This document shows, piece after piece, positions 10,951 to 22,651 of a DNA stretch of 64,000 nt; position 1 is the stretch's first letter, and each line of letters starts with the position of its first letter. Under the pieces are notes generated by a model. That model was not told the origin of the DNA. It did not search any database and was given only the letters and a program-made list of their open reading frames with translations. The translations under genes and the position numbers were made by a program. The stretch is from Siphonodentalium dalli (taxonomy: Eukaryota; Mollusca; Scaphopoda; Gadilida; Siphonodentaliidae). Location of the stretch: NCBI GenBank assembly GCA_032622095.1, contig CP136066.1, positions 129,239,917 through 129,303,916 of the forward strand. The letters are read 5' to 3'.

Positions 10951-11372
10951 GTTTTTATGTTTCTGCATTGTCATTCCACTGGCACTCAACTAGAAACAAA
11001 CAACAGTTGATGATAGCATTGTTAAATACAGCTTTATATATGCTGGTTTCTATTGTTAATACCTGTATCCAGTATTAACTAATATTAGATTATGACCTAA
11101 TTTTTCCTGGATGTGACTTTAAATTAATTGTATACTTGTAACTTTCATAATTTACAACCAGGTTCTTATGTTTCTGCATTGTCATTCCACTGACACTCAA
11201 CTAGAAACAAACAACAGTTGATGATAGCATTGTTAAATACAGCTTTATATGTGCTAGTTTCTATTGTTAATACCTGTATCCAGTATTAACTAATATCAGA
11301 TTATGACCTAATTTTTCCTGGATGTGACTTTGAATTAATTGAATACTTGTAACTTTCATAATTTACTACCAG
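10951..11372 (+). repeat. 211-bp tandem duplication in LINE intergenic region
   Basis: Two copies starting near TTCTGCATTGTCATTCCACT at 10961 and 11172 (period 211 bp) differ by only a few bases, such as GGCACTC versus GACACTC. The low divergence suggests a recent local duplication compared with the decayed LINE around it. Confidence 0.85.
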
Positions 11373-12390
11373 TAAATGTTCTAGTAGCCTACTGCTAATC
11401 TGTAATAAACACTTATCGTGTACCGTACTCGATATAATTTGTCTACCACAACACGCCAAGAAACGAAATATAGTGTAAATTTTACTTTTAAAGACTTTAT
11501 CCCCACTATTGTCTGACAGTTCGCACGTGGACATGTTAGCCGACCTCGATTTGGTAAACATAATTGTAATAATAAACAACCTAATTCTGTGAAGACCGCC
11601 CACTTCTAAATTTAGACCAACTCTGTTTCATGCAGACTCATACAACTTAGAATATGCATAAATTACCCATGATTCCACAATACGATCAAATACGATTGGC
11701 AATATGGACGTCAATGATCAGAAATGTTTGATTTTACGATTCGTCAGAATGCATCTATGATAATAGCGTGAAGCGTAAGCTGTATTATGAACTTTTATAT
11801 ATACCGTAGCTTTCTGTGAGTAATTCTCTATTCCACAAACTTTATGATGGATGTATAAATATTTCTGGTGATATTTTTAGCAATGTTTACAATGTAAATA
11901 TTGGCGGTAAATACGAACATGTGGATGCCATAAATTGATAAATCTTACAGTGTTTGACGTTATGATGAAATTGAAGAAACTGAAACAACAAATATATAGA
12001 TCATATTTTGAACTTGCTACCGTGCTGTATAACTTTGTAAGTTTGAATTCACTAGCTCAGTGACCACCCGGTGAAAACTAATATTAATTATCATTTTTTT
12101 TTATAATTATGAGTATTATAACATATGCCTACAGTGATACATTATAATGAAATAGTGTCACATTTTTATGTCTCTTTTGCATACATTAGTCTTTAACCAT
12201 CTATTATATGACTGAATGTACATACTGGTACTACTTTCATTTTTATTTTGTTATATATCTTATTTGTTTTTGTTCACCAGCTCTCAGTATGATACATATA
12301 TATTACCAATTGATAGATCTTATTCACACAACTCATTCCGATATTTGACCGCATCTCTCGATCAGGCCCTGAATTTTTTCATACTTCCCA
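11373..12390. other. LINE inter-ORF region, no gene recognised
   Basis: This AT-rich stretch lies between the duplication and the ORF2 start. With the duplication it makes the ORF1-ORF2 gap about 1.7 kb, long for a LINE, so unrecognised insertions are likely. A 60-codon hydrophobic frame at 12216-12398 is probably accidental. Confidence 0.4.
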
Positions 12391-12740
12391 ATGGCTAATC
12401 AGGACATTTCTGATGAAAGTGATAGTGACAATGATGAGATAAGTACCGATTGTAAGTATTATTCCCCTGCAGAATATAGTCAGTTAAATAAACAAACAGG
12501 GCTGTCACTCAAGCTATTTCACTTGAACTGTCAGAGCATCGGAGCTCATTGGGATCCTTTTAATGAACTGATTGACTCTTTACATGCAAACTCTAATACA
12601 CTCGATATAATTGGAATAAGTGAGTTCTTTAGGCAACCTGAGCAATGCTGTTTTGACCTTGATGGCTATACCCTGTATACTAAAACCAGATCAATAGATG
12701 ATGACTGCCATGGAGGAGTTGGGTGCTTTGTTAATAACAA
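12391..12740 (+). pseudogene. LINE ORF2, N-terminal endonuclease part
   Basis: It begins with an acidic leader (MANQDISDESDSDNDE) and then LKLFHLNCQSIGAHWDPF and LDIIGISE, the N-terminal motifs of an apurinic-like endonuclease that nicks the target for target-primed reverse transcription. The frame continues to GGVGCFVNN, where a pearl-like element interrupts it at 12741. The sequence resumes after 13333 with the next endonuclease residues. Confidence 0.85.
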
Positions 12741-13333
12741 GTGCACCGCTGGGCGGAGGTAACGCCCCCGACTGTACAATCAGAGAAACTTTCTGGTTAA
12801 GCGCTATAAAAATGCCAGATGTTGTTCTATATTAGCTTCAAATTTGGTCTGGTGCCACAAAAATAGAAGGAAAACTGAATTTTCTAAAAAAAAAACACTG
12901 AATTTTTTAAGTCGAAAAAGGGTCATAACTCTCACAAAAATTATCCGATTGAACCGAAATTTTACCTTGACCTGTATTGCGATATTGGTAATACACAAAA
13001 ATACGGGTTTTGCAAATAAACAATCCAAAATCAAGTTATCATCTGGAAACCAAAAAAAGTAGCAGAAAACCTGAATTTTCTAAGTCCAAAAAGGGGCATA
13101 ACTCTGGAAAAAATGGGCGGACAAAACCGCAGTTATGGGGAAATCTTGTCCCCCCGGCTGGTCTATTAGCATACCAAAGATCAACTGAATTGAGTTAGCG
13201 AAACCAAAGTTACGAGTTGAAACGTTCGTACGGACGGAAGGACGGACGGAAGGACGGAAGGACGGAAGGACGGACGGACGGAGGGCTCCACTATATACCC
13301 CCAAATCTCCATCGGAGATCGGGGGCATAATAA
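12741..13333 (+). mobile_element. Pearl/HINE-like element inserted in LINE endonuclease
   Basis: It begins GTGCACCGCTGGGCGG and near its start has GTAACGCCCCCGA, whose inverse GATCGGGGGCAT closes the 3' stem-loop (CCCCCAAATCTCC...GGAGATCGGGGG). The body has two related units containing AAAAGGGNCATAACTCT, and a GGAC/GGAA tract at 13230-13285 precedes the stem-loop. Excising it restores the LINE frame (VNNK-LTLKLRDDL). No clear duplication flanks it beyond an ambiguous AA, as expected for Helitron-type insertion. Confidence 0.75.
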
Positions 13334-14662
13334 ATTAACCCTTAAACTAAGAGATGATCTAACATTATTCTTACCACATGTATTTGAATCAGTCTTTATA
13401 GAAGTCCAGCCACAAAATTGTAAGCCGTATATCATTGGTGTAATATATCGCCCGAACACCCGACCAAAGGCTGATTTAGACTTATTCATGGCACATTTTA
13501 ACTTAATAACTAAAGCTATAAATAAGGAAGGGAAATATTCCTATATAATGGGTGACTTCAATATTAATAACTTAAATTATCATGTTCACCCTAAAACTGA
13601 AACTTTCATTGATAACACATTAACTCAAGGTTTTGTTCAAGTGATTTCAAGGGCAACTCGTGTCACAGACTATTCATCGTCACTAATAGATCATATATAT
13701 ATTCAAACAATCCATCTCCTTTTATATCAGGTGTCGTTGTTACTGATGTTAGTGATAATTTTGGTGTATTTTATTGCCTAACTAAAAAAAATATAATAAA
13801 GTCTACCGAAAGTAAATTTGTCAAAAAACGTTGCTTAAATAATCACAACAAAGAACGATTCAAATTGTTACTTTCCTCGTGTTCATTTTCTTCTGTTCTT
13901 GAGTCGTCTTGTCCAAATGATGCATTTGACAAATTTCAGAATATTATAGCTACAGCTTATGAGACTGCCTACCCACTAAAACTTATTAAGGTGCAACAAA
14001 ACAAGAAACAAAAGCGAAATCCATGGATGACAAATGGCCTAATTACATCAGCTTTAAATAAAAACAACTATTGCGAAAAAAAATTAAACATCCAACAACA
14101 GGAAACCAAGAAAAATATAAAAAATACTGTCAAATATTCAACTCCACTATGCGAGTTAGTAAACGATTGTATTATGAAACCATTCTGGAAGCGAATAAAA
14201 AAGACATGAAGAAAACTTGGCAAATTATGAACAATGCAATTATCCGAAAACATAATAATTCTGATATACCATGTACAATAACTAGGAATAGCATAGATTA
14301 TAATGATCCAGAACAAATAGCAAATGCCTTCAATACATACTTCTCTGAAGCAGCTCAAGACACACTCAAAAAGATAAATGAGGTACCCATAACAAAATCC
14401 TACACAGAATATTTAAAGGAACCAAAAAAGGATAGTTTTTTCCTGTACCCGTCTAGTCCTAATGAAATTCTTCATATTACTGGCAGCTTCAAAAATAAAA
14501 AAAAGTGTTGATAACTTTGGTCTTACTACAGAGCTCTTGAAAGAGACATGTCAGTACATGTCTCATCCAATATCGCATATTGTAAATCTTTCCTATGAAA
14601 ACGGTAAATTTCCTGATGCAATGAAAATTGCCCGTGCAGTCCCAATTCATAAAACCAGAGAT
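13334..14662 (+). pseudogene. LINE ORF2, endonuclease C-terminal half, linker and RT start
   Basis: It resumes with KLRDDLTLFLPH, then PYIIGVIYRPN, SYIMGDFNINNL and LIDHIYIQ, which are the central and C-terminal endonuclease motifs. Frame changes occur near 13715, 14075 and 14500. The linker includes RKIKHPTTGNQEKYKKY, SKRLYYE and KKTWQIMNNAI. The RT begins with DNFGLTTELLK and IARAVPIHK, and is cut at 14662 by the second P1 copy. Confidence 0.82.
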
Positions 14663-16177
14663 AACGAGAGGCCGATCACGATCGGCAGATGTTTAACCCA
14701 TCCCTTGGCGATAATAAATTGTTATGATCAGAATCATTATTATGTTAATGTTGAATTATAGAGTATACTGTTATGATCTAAAGTAGTATATGACAAATGT
14801 ACATAATAACCAGTAATAACACAAATTATTGGAATGTATGAGTCAATATAGAAGGGTTAATATAACATCTAAACTCTAGAGCCTGTCACCACTATCATAG
14901 TGTAAGCAGTTCTATTCATGTTGTTGCAAATTGCCATGTGAGATATCAAAATAATATAATTATTTATTTAATGGAAAAGGTTAAAAGACATGGAATGGGT
15001 AAAAGGGGTTAAATCACCTATCTCTGCCCTGTTTGATCCAATGTAGTCCCATCATCCAAGGACTTAGAGAGCTCCATTGGTCTAGTTAAATAAATTCACA
15101 TGGCTAAGTTGTGGTTAAAAAGATAGCTAAATCAATTTATCCAATAATTCACTTATCTGTGTCTTATACAGAGCTAACATATGAGGGCTATAAATAACTC
15201 TCAAAGCAATAAACTATATTGTCTTTTATCTTGCTCACAGAGAAGCAGGTATTCATTAATTGTAAGTTACTTGGGTTATAATCTGGATAATTCTTAGTTT
15301 AAAAAGGGCCATATCTTTGGTATAACAAATTGGATCTAACCCATATTCAAACTCGTTCTGTATTTTGAGTTGAGAAACTCACATACCAAATTTGGTTCCT
15401 ATCAGATGAAAAATGGTTGATTTATCGAAGTACATGTATGTGTGAATTATATGTCAAAGGACCATAACTCCATTAAAAATCCGATCAAACCCATATTCGA
15501 ACTCAATCTGTATGTTGGTCTGAGAAACTCATACACCAAATTTGGTTCCAATCAGATAAAAAATGTTAGAGTTATGGCAGAATTAATGAATTCTAATTCG
15601 AAAAAGGGCCATAACTCCGTAAAAAAAAGTCGGATCAAACCCATATTCGAACTCAATCTGTATTTTGGGCCGAGAAACTCACATATCAAATTTGGTTCCG
15701 ATCAGATAAAAAATGTTTGAGTTATGGCAGAATTCATGAATTCTAAGTCGAAAAAGGGCCATAACTCCGTAAAAAAAAGTCGGATCAAACCCATATTCGA
15801 ACTCAATCTGTATTTTGGGCCGAGAAACTCACATACCAAGTTTGGTTCCGATTAGATAAAAAATGTTTGAGTTATGGCAGAATGTGTGAATTCTAAGTAA
15901 AAAAAAGGGCCACAACTCTGTAAAAAAAAGTCGGATCAAACCCATATTCGAACTCGATCTGTATTTTGGGCTGAAAACCCCATATACAAATTTTGGTTTT
16001 GATCAGGTAAAAAATGTTTGAGTTATCGCATTACACGTAAAGTGTCTACGGACGGACAGACGGACGGACAGACGGACGGACAGACGGACGGACAGACGGA
16101 CGGACGGACGGACGAACGACGAGTGGTCAATCCGGACGTTGACACTATGTGTACCATACTATGGTATGGGTACACAT
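14663..16177 (+). mobile_element. Pearl/HINE-like element P1, copy nested in LINE reverse transcriptase
   Basis: Excision joins AGAGAT (to 14662) to AAAAATGATGTC (from 16178), restoring the reverse transcriptase frame R-D-K-N-D-V-C-N-Y-R-P-I-S. There is no target duplication. The 5' end carries a GCCGATC/GATCGGC stem and AACCCATCCCTTGG, whose inverse recurs in the 3' terminal hairpin TGTGTACCATACTATGG...GGTACACA. Inside are five tandem units of about 150 bp starting near 15301, 15451, 15601, 15751 and 15902, then a GGACAGAC tract at 16045-16115. This layout matches the oyster 'pearl' elements, regarded as Helentron-derived non-autonomous elements. Confidence 0.85.
15301..16030 (+). repeat. 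150-bp tandem core of P1 (five units)
   Basis: Each unit contains AAAAAGGGCCATAACTC, CCCATATTCGAACTCAATCT, GAGAAACTCACATACCAA and GTTTGAGTTATGGCAGAAT. Units 3 and 4 are nearly identical and the outer ones more diverged. The outer P1 copy has three such units (18600-19020) and the fragment at 41321 has one, so unit number varies between copies. Confidence 0.9.
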
Positions 16178-17495
16178 AAAAATGATGTCTGCAACTACCG
16201 ACCAATAAGCATCCTTCCTGTATTTTCAAAAATATTAGAAAAGGCTACCTATAGAAGACTGATTGATTTTTTAGAGATGAAAAATTTACTAAACCCTATG
16301 CAATTTGGCTTCAGAAAACATCACTCTACAATCCACCCTCTCCTGAAACTTCTGAATCACATAGGCGAAATGAATGATAAAAAAACTAAAGATTCAACAT
16401 TGGCATTATTTTTAGATTTTTCGAAAGTGTTTGATACTATAGATCATAATATCTTATTGGAAAAAATGGAATACTGTGGGATCCGTGGAGTAGTCAACAA
16501 TTTTTTCAGAAGCTATCTAACCAATAGAAAGCAATATGTAGATCATTCTGGAAAAAAATCTGATTATAGAGCCGTTTCCACTGGAGTGCCCAAGGCTCCA
16601 TACTCGGACCGATATTATTTTTAATATATGTAATTGACATGCCAAACTCCACAAAATTTAACATGCTGTCTTTTGCAGATGACACAACTGCATAAGCGTC
16701 CAGTCCTGACATTGCGAAACTCTTCCATGACGCAAATATTGAATTGCACAACATATTTCTATGGTGTGCTGCCAATAAACTTGTTCTAAATGCATCTAAA
16801 TCGAAATACATGGTGTTTAATGCCAATCCTGACCGAAGCTACCTTGTTCGTAATAAACTTAAATTGGATGAGCAATGTATTCAACCTGTAAGCGCATTAG
16901 TGGGCGATCCATCCTTTAAATTTCTCGGTATTCACTTAGATGAAAACCTGGAATTCAATTACCATATTGATTATCTCCATAAAAAATATCCAAAACTATA
17001 CATTGCCTAAATAGGGCAAAACGTTTTCTTCCAAGAAATGCATTAAATCGCATATATGACTCTCTCATACATAGCAAACTATCATATGGCATTGAAATTT
17101 GGGGTGTTTCAACAGGTATTGAGAAACTTTTTAAACTACAAAAAAGAGCCATTAGACTGATAAATAATGCAAAATATAATTCTCATACAGAACCCTTTAT
17201 ATTTGAACAAAGTAAAATATTGAAAATTAGTAATCTCCATTCATTGAAATCATCCCTTACTGCATATGATTGGAAAAATGGACTCTTACCACATTCATTG
17301 AATAATCTTTTGGAAAATACACCGCGGACTGGTAGGGCTTCCCGCCAAATAAACAACCTTGCACATAAGACACCCAGGATAAAATATACTGAGCGATTGC
17401 CACTTCACCAAATCCAAAATGCCTGGAACTCATTACCTCTCACAATGAAAACCTCCATCCCAAGATTTACATTTAAACGACATATAGTAAGATAG
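16178..17495 (+). pseudogene. LINE ORF2, reverse transcriptase core and C-terminal part
   Basis: It encodes NYRPISILPVFSKILEK, FGFRKHHST, LALFLDFSKVFDTIDH, then GVP with a one-base loss (near 16590) leading into GPILFLIYVIDMP and the catalytic FADDTT, followed by an in-frame TAA. The thumb and C-terminal part run through FLWCAANKLVLNASKS and FLGIHLDENLEF, shift frame near 17005, and continue with RAKRFLPRNALNRIYDSL to a stop after FKRHIVR. All RT blocks are identifiable; at least two frameshifts and one stop inactivate it. Confidence 0.88.
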
Positions 17496-17790
17496 TTATA
17501 TTGAAAACTATAAAAGTAAAGTTATTTGCGAAAATCGATATTGCTCTGACTGTACGAACCAATAAGTAACAAGGTATTACCTACGGTATAAACCCTTCTT
17601 ACATGCATATCGATTTGTCACATTCACATGTCGTTAATTTTCTTTTGCCTGGGCGATGCTGGGAAGACGGCCATTAGGTCACACCACCGCCCGGATTCTG
17701 TATGTGCATTGAATTTTCTAATATTATTTTTATAAATCCTATTGTATATGTACATGCTTTATCCAATAAACTATCTATCTATCTATCTAT
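17496..17790 (+). other. LINE 3' UTR, hairpin and tetranucleotide tail
   Basis: After the ORF2 stop there is GCCTGGGCGATGCTGG ... CCACCGCCCGG near 17648-17695, a GC-rich stem that could serve as a recognition structure for reverse transcriptase. A (CTAT)n tail follows at about 17770-17790. Simple tetranucleotide tails are typical of several APE-type LINEs. Confidence 0.7.
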
Positions 17791-19105
17791 ACTGTTAAGT
17801 ACTGAAGTGTGATAGACAAATGTACATAATAGCACAAATCTATTCTAATATATGGCTCAAAAGAGAAGGGTTAATATAACATCTGAACCATAGAGCCTGT
17901 CACCACTACCATAGTATAAGCAGTTCTATTTATATTATTGCAAATTGCCACATGAGATATCAAAATAATATAGTTACTTAATATTGGACAAGTTTAAACG
18001 ACATGGAATGGGTAAACAGGTTTAAATCTCCTATATGTGGCCCTGTTTGATCCAAGGACCTATATATGTACAGTAGAGCTCCAGTGTTCTAGTTAATTAG
18101 CTTCACCTGGTTAAGGGGTGGTTAACACATACCAGTAGACATCAATATAGTATCCATGCTCTGTGGAATTCACTCAACCATGACCATATGAAAAGAATAA
18201 TAAATATGCCTAATGGCAATGCTCCATGCCAAGTTTTAATATGGAAATCTGCCCATTGAGATGGCAGCCGATTTTTAAAATTATTTAAAGTAGTGCTACT
18301 GAATGGGGTTCTCTCTGTCTGCTCAAATTCTGAGAACATCCCTACACATGAACAATAGACTATTCTAATTTATACTTTTAGAACTGAATGGGAGAGTCCA
18401 TTGAATCATGAATGGGTTACACCTTACACTGCTATGTGTGGTGAATTATATTATATAGAGCTAACCTATGATGGCTAAAAATAACTCTAATCTAATATTT
18501 AAAGACACATTACCTCTGGTCTCTTGCAGCTAAAGCAGATATTAGAAGTAATTTGTTGTAAGCTGCTATTATCAGAAAACCTCAAATATATTTAATATTC
18601 TTGGTTGATAAAGGGTCATAACTCCTGTATATAAAATTGGATAAAACCCATATTCGAACTCGATCTTTATTTTGAATTGAGAAATTTGGTTCCAAGCAGA
18701 TGAAAAATGGTTGATTTATCGAAACAACCGTGAATTCTATGTCAAAGGGCCATAACTCTATTAAAGAACATCGGATCAAACCCATATTCGAACTTGATCT
18801 GTATTTTGGGCTGAGAAACTCACATACCAAATATGTTTCCAATCAGATAAAAAATAAAAAATTGAGATATGGCAGCATGCATGAATTCTAAGCTGAAAAA
18901 GAGCCATAACACTGTAAAAAAAAAACTCGATCAAACCCATATTCGAACTCGCTCGATCTGTATTTCGGGCTGAGAAACCCACATTCAAAATTTGGTTCCG
19001 ATCGGATAGAAAATGTTTGAGTTTATATCGCATTACGCATAAAGTGTCTACGAATGGACAGGCAGACAGATGGACAGACGGACAGACAGCCGAATGTCGA
19101 GTTGT
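17791..19105 (+). mobile_element. Pearl/HINE-like element P1, outer copy, right part
   Basis: It is similar to 14768-16100 over most of its length, for example GAAGGGTTAATATAACATCT and AGAGCCTGTCACCACTA. About 310 bp at 18150-18460 are absent from the nested copy. Three core units start near 18606, 18745 and 18895, and the GGACAGAC tract is at 19055-19090. The terminal hairpin seen in the nested copy is missing, so the 3' end is truncated or replaced. Confidence 0.78.
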
Positions 19106-20755
19106 AGCCTGTAGCCCATGCCAAAGGATTTAATCATGCAAAGAATAAAATCCAAGATGGCTGCTGGCGGCCATGTTTTTTGGCCGAATGACCAAAAAAT
19201 TAATCATTCCCATCTACAAGTCAATATTAGGCACCTTGTCAAATTACAAATGGAAATTCCAGCAGAGAACAGAGTTTTTTCTCTGCTCTTTGCTCAAAAT
19301 AGCAAAAAACGCGGCGGAGTTTATGGTGGGAGTTTTCATTACGTTCACTGGAGTTTCCGGTAGATTTTTCTTCCAATGAATCCACTCACATATATATAAA
19401 CTCCCTATAAACTCCGCTGAAGTTTTTAATAGGAAACCCGGCAGAGTTTTTTTGTTTTTTTCAAAGCTTCAGTTTGACGGCATACAATAATTTCATTCTT
19501 AATACTCGTATTGAAAGATGTAGGCATTTATGTGTACACGATTCGGGACTGAGTGTTTTACATGAAATCCAAGAGAAAAACTATATTTGGCCCCATCAGA
19601 TGATTACTGAGCATTGTGATCAATATCATCCTCCATTTACAGCTTGTGTTCGACTATTTATAGCCGGTAGGGCATTGTTACACCATGTGTATTGCTTACA
19701 ATTTATATGATAGAGTTCAGCCCCCTGCTACACCAGCCTGATTATTGCGATAGTGTGTATACACAAAGAGGGAAATACAACTAGAGGTGTGACTGTCCCA
19801 ATGGAACTATTATTAAAAGGATACCTCCCGTGTTTTTAAAATATTAAGATGTTTCACATGTCAGTAAAGATTTAGTTAAAATAATAAAATGACAGCTTTC
19901 ATTGTAGGTGCACAACCCTAACCCTAATCTTAAAACCTATTGACCGAAAAATGTAGGAATAAAAGCTCGGACAAAATTATGCATTTTGAGAAAATTTTGT
20001 AAGTTGAAAAAGGGGGCTAACTCCAAAAAAAATCAGACAGACCTCATAATCAATGTAACAGAGATTGAATATTTCAAACCAACACTCCAAATTTGCCGCT
20101 GTCAATCAATACATAAGACAAGCTGGGAGGAGGAGTCATCTGCATCAAATTGCCACACGGTGGATGTAATATCTTGCCCCAGAAATTTGAGGATGCAGAA
20201 TAACCTTTGACCTAAATTAAATAATAACTTCAAAAGACGAGATGATGTCCAATGCCAGCGCGTGGTCAAATAGAGATTCACGATGGGAAAGTTATGGTTT
20301 ATCATGCAAAGTCAACAGGCAGCGATCCCTGAATAATATTTTACGAACTTTATGGATGTATGTAATTATGGCGACCAGAGGCTAATTAAAGTCTGAATAA
20401 TAAAGTCCAACAGTCAGATGCTCGTAGCCCGTTTATATATAACCATGGGTATATGTCAGATATAACCGTACAAAAAAACGCCGTTCTTTTCACCGTGTAT
20501 TTATCCATGGTGTGCGTGCCTGTGGTTGTCCGTAACATGGTGCCCGGTGTTATTGCTTTGAAAGGGAATCATGTTCGACTGGTGTTGTCAGATTGGTAAG
20601 ATGAGATTAGCGGTTTCTATGTCTTGTCTGGTCACATTTACTGTTTGAACTTTGTCTGAAATAGACGCACTTTTTATACTAGAATTTGCGCAACAGGAGC
20701 GCAGGGAAATCGCACGTCGAGTTGGTTTAAGGGTTTTTAGAAAAAGTATTTATAT
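19106..20755. other. No gene; AAGATGGC repeat and low-complexity sequence
   Basis: TCCAAGATGGCTGCTGG at about 19150 matches a repeat also seen at 27853. Weak pearl-type wording (AAAAAGGGGGCTAACTCC) occurs at about 20008. The open frames at 19118-19379, 19474-19710 and 19986-20210 show no recognisable motif. Confidence 0.45.
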
Positions 20756-20763
20756 GATATAGA

Positions 20764-21759
20764 CAGAGACGTGGCGACAGGGGTGGGTGATGGGATGTCT
20801 CACCCCCCCCCCCCAACTTTGGTCAAAATGTTCAACAGTTGGAAATTTCATACCTGCCAAAACATTAGTTGGAAATTTCACACCAACATTAAGTAGAAAA
20901 TGTTCTTGTAGTTTGATTTTCAAACAAATTATTTGCATATTTTCCTATTTTTGGTAAATATTTTGGACTGAAATGGTCATCAGTCGGAAATTTCCAACTT
21001 TAGGAGGGTGACAGGTTGGAAATTTCCAACACTTGGGACAGTTTGTGTCCTGGTCCCTCCCCCGTGGCCAGTCAAAAAAATGCTAGTTAATTTAAGAAAA
21101 CAATATTGTCATGCATTTGGTAAATATTGTCATTGGAATTGTCATCAGTTGAAATTTTCCAACCTAAGTGGGGGTGTCAGGTTTGAAATGTCCAACTCTA
21201 GGAAGGTTTGAGGCTAGTCTAGATGCTAGGATTTTGAGATTTTCTTGTTCAGATTAGAAAATAATTGCCGACTCGTTGTCATTGTCCATTCCCCCGTGGC
21301 CAATACAAAACTGCAAAACAATATTTTACTTCATTTGGTCAAACTTGTGGACTGAAATAGTCATCAGTTGGAGAGTTTTTCAACCTGAGGGGGAGTATGA
21401 GGTTTGAAATTTCCAACACCAGGAAAGGTTCAATTGAGGTCAGTCTGGATGCATGCTAGGATTTAATATTTTCTTTTATAGTTTAAAAAATTTTCTCACA
21501 CCGGGCCGAAGAACCATGGTCAACCCGGTGTGTCCCCGCCTCTTGCCTCTTATGCAATTGTTCAGGTTAAACTATCTGAATTTTCAAACCTGGAATATAG
21601 GTTTTTTAAAAATATATATAGGATATTAGGCGTGAGCACTGATGTAAGGGGGATGGTGCAAATGGAATTTGTGTTTGGGGTGATTCTGATTCAAGGGGGT
21701 GCAGTTGGAATTTCCCATGGTGGACACCCCCTAACGGAAACCATATAGCCACGTCCCTG
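20764..21759. mobile_element. Non-autonomous hAT-like element, family C copy 1
   Basis: The ends are CAGAGACGTGGC and inverted GCCACGTCCCTG, with the exact 8-bp target duplication GATATAGA at 20756-20763 and 21760-21767. The interior repeats near-palindromic words of the type TTGGAAATTTCCAAC about ten times, and a poly-C run sits just inside the left end. There is no transposase frame. A truncated copy is at 31992 and a diverged one at about 22125-22640. Confidence 0.9.
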
Positions 21760-21931
21760 GATATAGAGAGGCAAACAGAACGATACCATATATATACAAT
21801 ATGCGGTTGCATCTAATTTGGATTTATTGGGATGTCTTTAGTGCACTTTTGTGGTTACGAGAGCTCATTTCCCCCTGATTTCTGTTCAATATGTGGTCTT
21901 CTTCTTTAAAAGTTTTATATGATTTCAAACA

Positions 21932-22077
21932 GGGGTGGCACCAGGATATCCCCGACAGGGGGGCGGGCTTTAGCTGGCGGGTTGACAAATTACATAACTC
22001 ACCGACGGGGGATGGCTATGACTCCCCGACAGGGCTGGGATGTAGCCCCTGACCCCCCCCCCCCCCCGTGCCACCCA
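21932..22077. mobile_element. Short inverted-repeat element with GGGTGGCAC ends
   Basis: It begins CAGGGGTGGCACC and ends GTGCCACCC, enclosing about 145 bp with repeated CCCCGACAGGG words and a long poly-C run. It looks like a minimal hAT-type MITE, but I could not find a matching target duplication. Confidence 0.45.
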
Positions 22078-22124
22078 ACATAACTTAGTATCGATTATTT
22101 AGAATAGGGTGTCAAGTAGGGACT

Positions 22125-22640
22125 TGTCGACAGGGGTGGTTATGCAGGGGTCTTACCACCAATTGTAGTCATACCTAATACCCCGAGCAAAATTAATTGG
22201 AAAATTCACACCAAAATTAGGTTGAAATTGTTCTCGTAGTTTGATTTTCCAACACTTTCTTAGTGACGAATTCGTTGTTGTTAGACCAACATTTGCATAT
22301 TTCCCTTTCATTTGCAAAATTATGGACTCAAATGGCCATCAGTTGGCAATTTTGAAACCTATGGGTGAGTGTCAGGTTAATAATTTCCCAGAATTGGAAA
22401 ACTTGAGGCCGGTCTATGCTATAGGATTGTCAAATGTTCATGTTCATATTTCAAAAATGTTCTCACATCGGGCCTAACCATCGGCCGACCCGTGTGTTCT
22501 ATGTCCTTGCCAGTAGTTACTTGCTAATTAATTTAAGAAAAAATAGATCGGGGTGTAAATTTGTGTGGTGTTATACCACTAGATGTTAAGATGTTTTAAT
22601 CTCATACTGGGCCGAACCATCTTTTTCACCCCCCCCCCCC
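22125..22640. mobile_element. Diverged family C element
   Basis: It shares GTCGACAGGGGTGG, the GTAGTTTGATTTTCCAAC segment, the TGGCCATCAGTTGG segment and an ending with GGGCCGAACCATC in the same order as the copy at 20764-21759. The ends are not well preserved. A poly-C run at 22630-22644 leads into the next element. Confidence 0.6.
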
Positions 22641-22651
22641 CCCCATGAAGG

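Larger units (their letters stand above)
9618..17790 (+). mobile_element. LINE retrotransposon, full length but decayed and twice interrupted
   Basis: Boundaries come from the empty-site comparison: the sequence before 9618 and after 17790 is continuous in another P1 copy (14746-14775). It contains an ORF1 at 9852-10626, an ORF2 with endonuclease and reverse transcriptase parts from 12391 to 17495, a GC-rich 3' UTR hairpin near 17650-17690, and a (CTAT)n tail at about 17770-17790. Two pearl-like elements sit in ORF2 (12741-13333 and 14663-16177). Motif style (APE-type endonuclease, NYRPIS, FADDT) suggests the CR1/Jockey/L2 group of non-LTR elements; the exact clade is uncertain. Several frameshifts and stops make it inactive. 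Confidence 0.85.

Noticed and set aside
13080-13489. Minus-strand frames with repeated PSVRPSFRPSV-type peptides (also at 16023-16229 and 38062-38292)
   Set aside because: These are translations of the GGAC/GGAA microsatellites and their flanks, not proline-rich proteins.
19912-19925. Telomere-like CCCTAACCCTAA
   Set aside because: Only two units; chance occurrence.
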